Source: Oscillospiraceae bacterium
Lineage (GTDB): Bacteria > Bacillota > Clostridia > Oscillospirales > Ruminococcaceae
Direction: 5' to 3'
Assembly (NCBI GenBank): GCA_015067375.1
Contig: SVMQ01000070.1
Location: 1 to 9,242 of the forward strand
Length of the DNA: 9,242 nucleotides
The notes under the pieces were generated by a model, which saw nothing but the letters and a program-made list of their open reading frames with translations, was not told the origin of the DNA and made no database searches. A program made the translations under genes and the position numbers. Below are positions 6,997 through 9,242 of this stretch, in pieces. Each line of letters starts with the position of its first letter. Within the stretch, counting starts at the first letter, position 1.

Positions 6997-7947
6997 ATGA
7001 AGAAAATAATAGCGCTGCTTTGTTCATGCGCTGCAATATGCGGAGTGGTCAGTGTGCTGCCCGATATCGCTGTGGACGCAGCCCCTGCCGCCCACGTTAC
7101 ATCCCCAAAATACGTCAGCTACAGCAAAACGCTCAGCGCAAACGGAACACTGTCATATCTGTCGCAATCCGATGTCACTTCCGCCTTGCCGCTGGTGATC
7201 GGCAGCTATCTCGTTTCCGAGGGCGATCATGTTAATGCGGGCGACATCATAGCCACAGTTGACACAGAAGGCTCCTCATCGTTTATCAAGAGCCTCGGAC
7301 AGCTTCCGCAGCTTGCAGTAGCCGCATCGGGACTGTCTACCGCCGTCAGCCTTATCCCCCGCCAGATAACCGCCGACCGCTCGGGCAGGGTGCTGTCGGT
7401 AGCAGGAAGCGGAGCCGCTGTCGAAGCAGGCAGCAGCATCTGTACGATAGCAGGCACAGATACGCTCGTTCTTTCTGTACCCGTCAGCGAGCAGTACATC
7501 TCATCCGTGGAGCTTGGGCAGGCTGTCAGCTTCACACTTACCGCATACCCCGATATCGTATTCACGGGAAAGGTCGCAGATATCGCAGGCTCGGCAAGAA
7601 GCAGGTACAGCGGCTCGGTGCTTGAAACAGTAGTAGATGTGACCATTGCCCCCGATGAATATGACGAGCGACTGAGATCGGGACTTACCGCAGAAGCAGT
7701 GTTCACCCTGACACAGCCCAAGACTATCTGCGTGCTGCCATACGATACCATAGGACAAGACGAAGGCGGCGAATATATCTACGTCTATCAGGACGGAAAA
7801 GCAGTACGCCGCAGGATATTCACAGGCGCGGAATTCTCTGACGGAACAGAGATAGTTAAGGGCGTAACAGCGGAGGAGCTTGTGTTTACCGAACCCGAAC
7901 AGATCGCTGACAGCAGTTATATTAGAATGAAAGCGGAGGAAGAATGA
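6997..7947 (+). CDS. HlyD/MacA-like membrane fusion (adaptor) protein
   Basis: This 316-residue protein begins with a Lys-Lys and hydrophobic N-terminus (about 1-28) that acts as a signal peptide or membrane anchor; no proper lipobox is seen. Two lipoyl half-motifs are visible: GSYLVSEGDHVNAGDIIATVD (about 69-89) and ITADRSGRVLSV with VEAGSSICTI (124-151). They are joined by only about 32 residues instead of the long alpha-hairpin of Gram-negative MacA. A beta-barrel segment follows, VPVSEQYISSVELGQAV (161-177) and FTGKVADI (189-196), then a membrane-proximal segment including VLPYDTI and YIYVYQDGKAVRRRI (260-274). Start ATG 6997 follows AAAGGAAG (6983-6990). The stop overlaps the next start (ATGA), so it is translationally coupled to the FtsX/MacB-type permease. 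It likely links that permease to substrate outside the membrane. Substrate unknown. Confidence 0.9.
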   Translation: MKKIIALLCSCAAICGVVSVLPDIAVDAAPAAHVTSPKYVSYSKTLSANGTLSYLSQSDVTSALPLVIGSYLVSEGDHVNAGDIIATVDTEGSSSFIKSLGQLPQLAVAASGLSTAVSLIPRQITADRSGRVLSVAGSGAAVEAGSSICTIAGTDTLVLSVPVSEQYISSVELGQAVSFTLTAYPDIVFTGKVADIAGSARSRYSGSVLETVVDVTIAPDEYDERLRSGLTAEAVFTLTQPKTICVLPYDTIGQDEGGEYIYVYQDGKAVRRRIFTGAEFSDGTEIVKGVTAEELVFTEPEQIADSSYIRMKAEEE

Positions 7948-9119
7948 ACCTTACAAGATCTTTTGTGAATATACTTCGCTGCCGCACACGCAGTCTGCTC
8001 ACCATGGCAGGTATTGCGGTAGGTGTGCTGTCAGTCGTTCTCATCTCAACGGTCGGAAGCATAGGCACGGCACAGGTAAACTCTACGCTCGTCACCATGG
8101 GAGTTGATACGCTGCTCGTGCAAGCGGCAGGAAACTCCGTCAGCATCACTCTCACTGATGACAGCATACAGACTGTACAACACGTTGACGGCGTAAACGA
8201 AGTAATGCCCTTAATGGCTTCCGTTTCCGAGGCAAAGATGATAGGCAGGCGGCTGGACACATATATCTGGGGCGTTGACAGGAATGCCGACAGCCTTATT
8301 TCCCTTAGTGCGAAGCACGGTCGGCTGGTCAATGCCGCAGACACCTCTGCCGCCGCAAAGGTGTGCGTTATCGACGAGGCGTTTGCACTTCAATCCTACG
8401 GCAGAAGCAATATAGTCGGCAAGCAGGTCAGCCTGTTTCTTGGCGGTCGCTACCATGACTTTGAAATAATAGGCATAGCAAGCACAGGACTCAGCGGATT
8501 ACAGGGAATGCTGACCGATATCATGCCAAACTTTATGTATATTCCCATAACCACCATGCAGCAGCTTTGCGGTCGCTCCACATACGACAGGCTGGCGGTA
8601 AAGATAAACAGCATGGACAACGGCGCTATCGTGGATGAGGTCAAGAAAGCGCTGAACGATGCAGGCGGATTTACGGACGGCTATGTAATAAACAATCTGC
8701 TCTCGCAGAAAAAGCAGCTTGACGATATCCTTACGATAGTGACTACCTCGCTGTCGCTTGTCGCAGGCATATCGCTCGTCGTTTCGGGCATATCGGTCAT
8801 GACCACTATGATGATGAGCGTAGGCGAGCGCACCCATGAGATAGGCATAAAAAAATCCATCGGCGCCAAAAACTCCGATATCTGTATTGAATTCCTCACA
8901 GAAAGCGTGCTGCTCACCCTGATAGGCAGTGCGGCAGGAATAGCGGCAGGTCTGCTTATCGCTGGCATCGGATGCATGGTCATCGGTGTGCCGTTTTCGG
9001 TGAATGTAAGTGCGCTGCTGCTCTCGGCCGCTGCTGCAGGAGTTATCGGCGCGGTATTCGGCGCGTACCCCGCATACAAGGCGGCAACGCTGAAGCCTGT
9101 GGTCGCGCTCAGGATGTAA
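7944..9119 (+). CDS. MacB/FtsX-type ABC transporter permease
   Basis: The 391-residue product has the four-helix layout of the MacB/FtsX family. A first transmembrane helix (about 17-40) follows an RTRSLLTMAGIAVGV motif typical of these permeases. An extracytoplasmic MacB-core-like domain spans about 42-260, then three helices lie near 262-288, 322-347 and 354-378. ERTHEIGIKKSIGAKNSDI (295-313) is the family's cytosolic coupling segment, and YPAYKAATLKPVVALR (375-390) the conserved C-terminal motif. MacB proper carries its ATPase in the same chain; this one does not, so an ATP-binding partner is required. None is encoded before the terminator that follows at once, and the gene upstream is the adaptor, overlapping by 4 bp. 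Role inferred: export of a peptide or toxic compound, or mechanotransmission in the envelope. Substrate cannot be told. Confidence 0.93.
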   Translation: MNLTRSFVNILRCRTRSLLTMAGIAVGVLSVVLISTVGSIGTAQVNSTLVTMGVDTLLVQAAGNSVSITLTDDSIQTVQHVDGVNEVMPLMASVSEAKMIGRRLDTYIWGVDRNADSLISLSAKHGRLVNAADTSAAAKVCVIDEAFALQSYGRSNIVGKQVSLFLGGRYHDFEIIGIASTGLSGLQGMLTDIMPNFMYIPITTMQQLCGRSTYDRLAVKINSMDNGAIVDEVKKALNDAGGFTDGYVINNLLSQKKQLDDILTIVTTSLSLVAGISLVVSGISVMTTMMMSVGERTHEIGIKKSIGAKNSDICIEFLTESVLLTLIGSAAGIAAGLLIAGIGCMVIGVPFSVNVSALLLSAAAAGVIGAVFGAYPAYKAATLKPVVALRM

Positions 9120-9132
9120 ACGGGGCATAAAC

Positions 9133-9161
9133 AAAGGGGCGGATGATATCCGCCCCTTTTT
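9133..9161. terminator. Strong terminator after the adaptor-permease operon
   Basis: A 12-bp stem (9133-9144 with 9148-9159, core GGGGCGGAT/ATCCGCCCC) has a 3-nt loop and a TTTTT tract. The - strand tail (TTTGTTTAT) is weaker but may also stop the convergent gene that ends at 9178. Confidence 0.92.
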
Positions 9162-9177
9162 ATTTATCATTCAGATA

Positions 9178-9242
9178 TTACTCAGGCTCTGTTACGTCAG
9201 CCTCGGGAGCGTTCTTGCGCACGCTCTCAATACCGTTCTCGC
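9178..9242 (-). CDS. C-terminal end of an unidentified convergent gene
   Basis: On the - strand a frame open to the window edge ends with TAA at 9178-9180 and encodes 20 visible residues, including NGIESVRKNAPEAD, with an acidic ThrGluProGlu end. Ordinary codon use and the position just behind a terminator suggest a real gene running in from the right. Twenty residues are too few to name it. Confidence 0.55.
   Translation of the reverse strand, partial: ENGIESVRKNAPEADVTEPE

Overview
The window reads as a chromosomal segment of a Gram-positive anaerobe of the Ruminococcus type (Clostridia, Oscillospiraceae). This is an inference from four things: a cell-surface protein ending in a degenerate sortase-like signal (SPDTG, hydrophobic segment, basic tail), strong AAAGGA-type ribosome binding sites, sigma-A type promoters with extended -10 elements, and a large 'zinc ribbon plus transmembrane plus extracytoplasmic' protein of a kind common in that group. 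I see no rRNA, tRNA, CRISPR array, insertion sequence or phage gene. The gene blocks are separated by clear hairpin terminators.

Layout from left to right. (1) 2-769 (+): 3' part of a gene for a secreted, probably wall-anchored protein with a Glu/Thr/Pro decameric repeat stalk; a terminator follows at 804-831. (2) 975-1370 (+): a small monocistronic gene for a STAS/SpoIIAA-like protein, with a good promoter (897-925) and a terminator (1391-1419) shared with the convergent next unit. (3) 1431-3851 (-): a two-gene operon, L-fucose isomerase (fucI) followed 12 nt later by an acidic leucine-rich-repeat protein. It has its own promoter (3920-3948) and a catabolite-repression (cre)-like 15-mer just downstream of the predicted transcription start. 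(4) 4005-6746 (-): a 913-residue membrane protein with two cytosolic zinc ribbons, one transmembrane helix and a very large extracytoplasmic part, with its own consensus promoter and terminator. (5) 6997-9119 (+): a divergently transcribed pair with overlapping stop and start codons, an HlyD/MacA-like adaptor and a MacB/FtsX-type permease, closed by a strong terminator at 9133-9161. (6) 9178-9242 (-): the last 20 codons of an unidentified convergent gene.

How the parts may work together. The fucI unit would convert L-fucose to L-fuculose in the cytoplasm, and a cre-like site fits repression when better sugars are present; no fuculokinase or aldolase is present here. The adaptor-permease pair would form the membrane and extracytoplasmic part of a MacAB-like ABC exporter or mechanotransmission complex, but no ATPase gene accompanies it, so the ATPase must be encoded elsewhere or upstream control must differ. 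The divergent zinc-ribbon gene shares a 250-bp intergenic region with that pair, which allows but does not prove co-regulation.

Nothing here is convincing evidence for a wholly new defence or mobile system. The most notable points are the ATPase-less exporter pair with a very short adaptor hairpin, the FucI-LRR operon with its cre-like site, and the large uncharacterised zinc-ribbon membrane protein.
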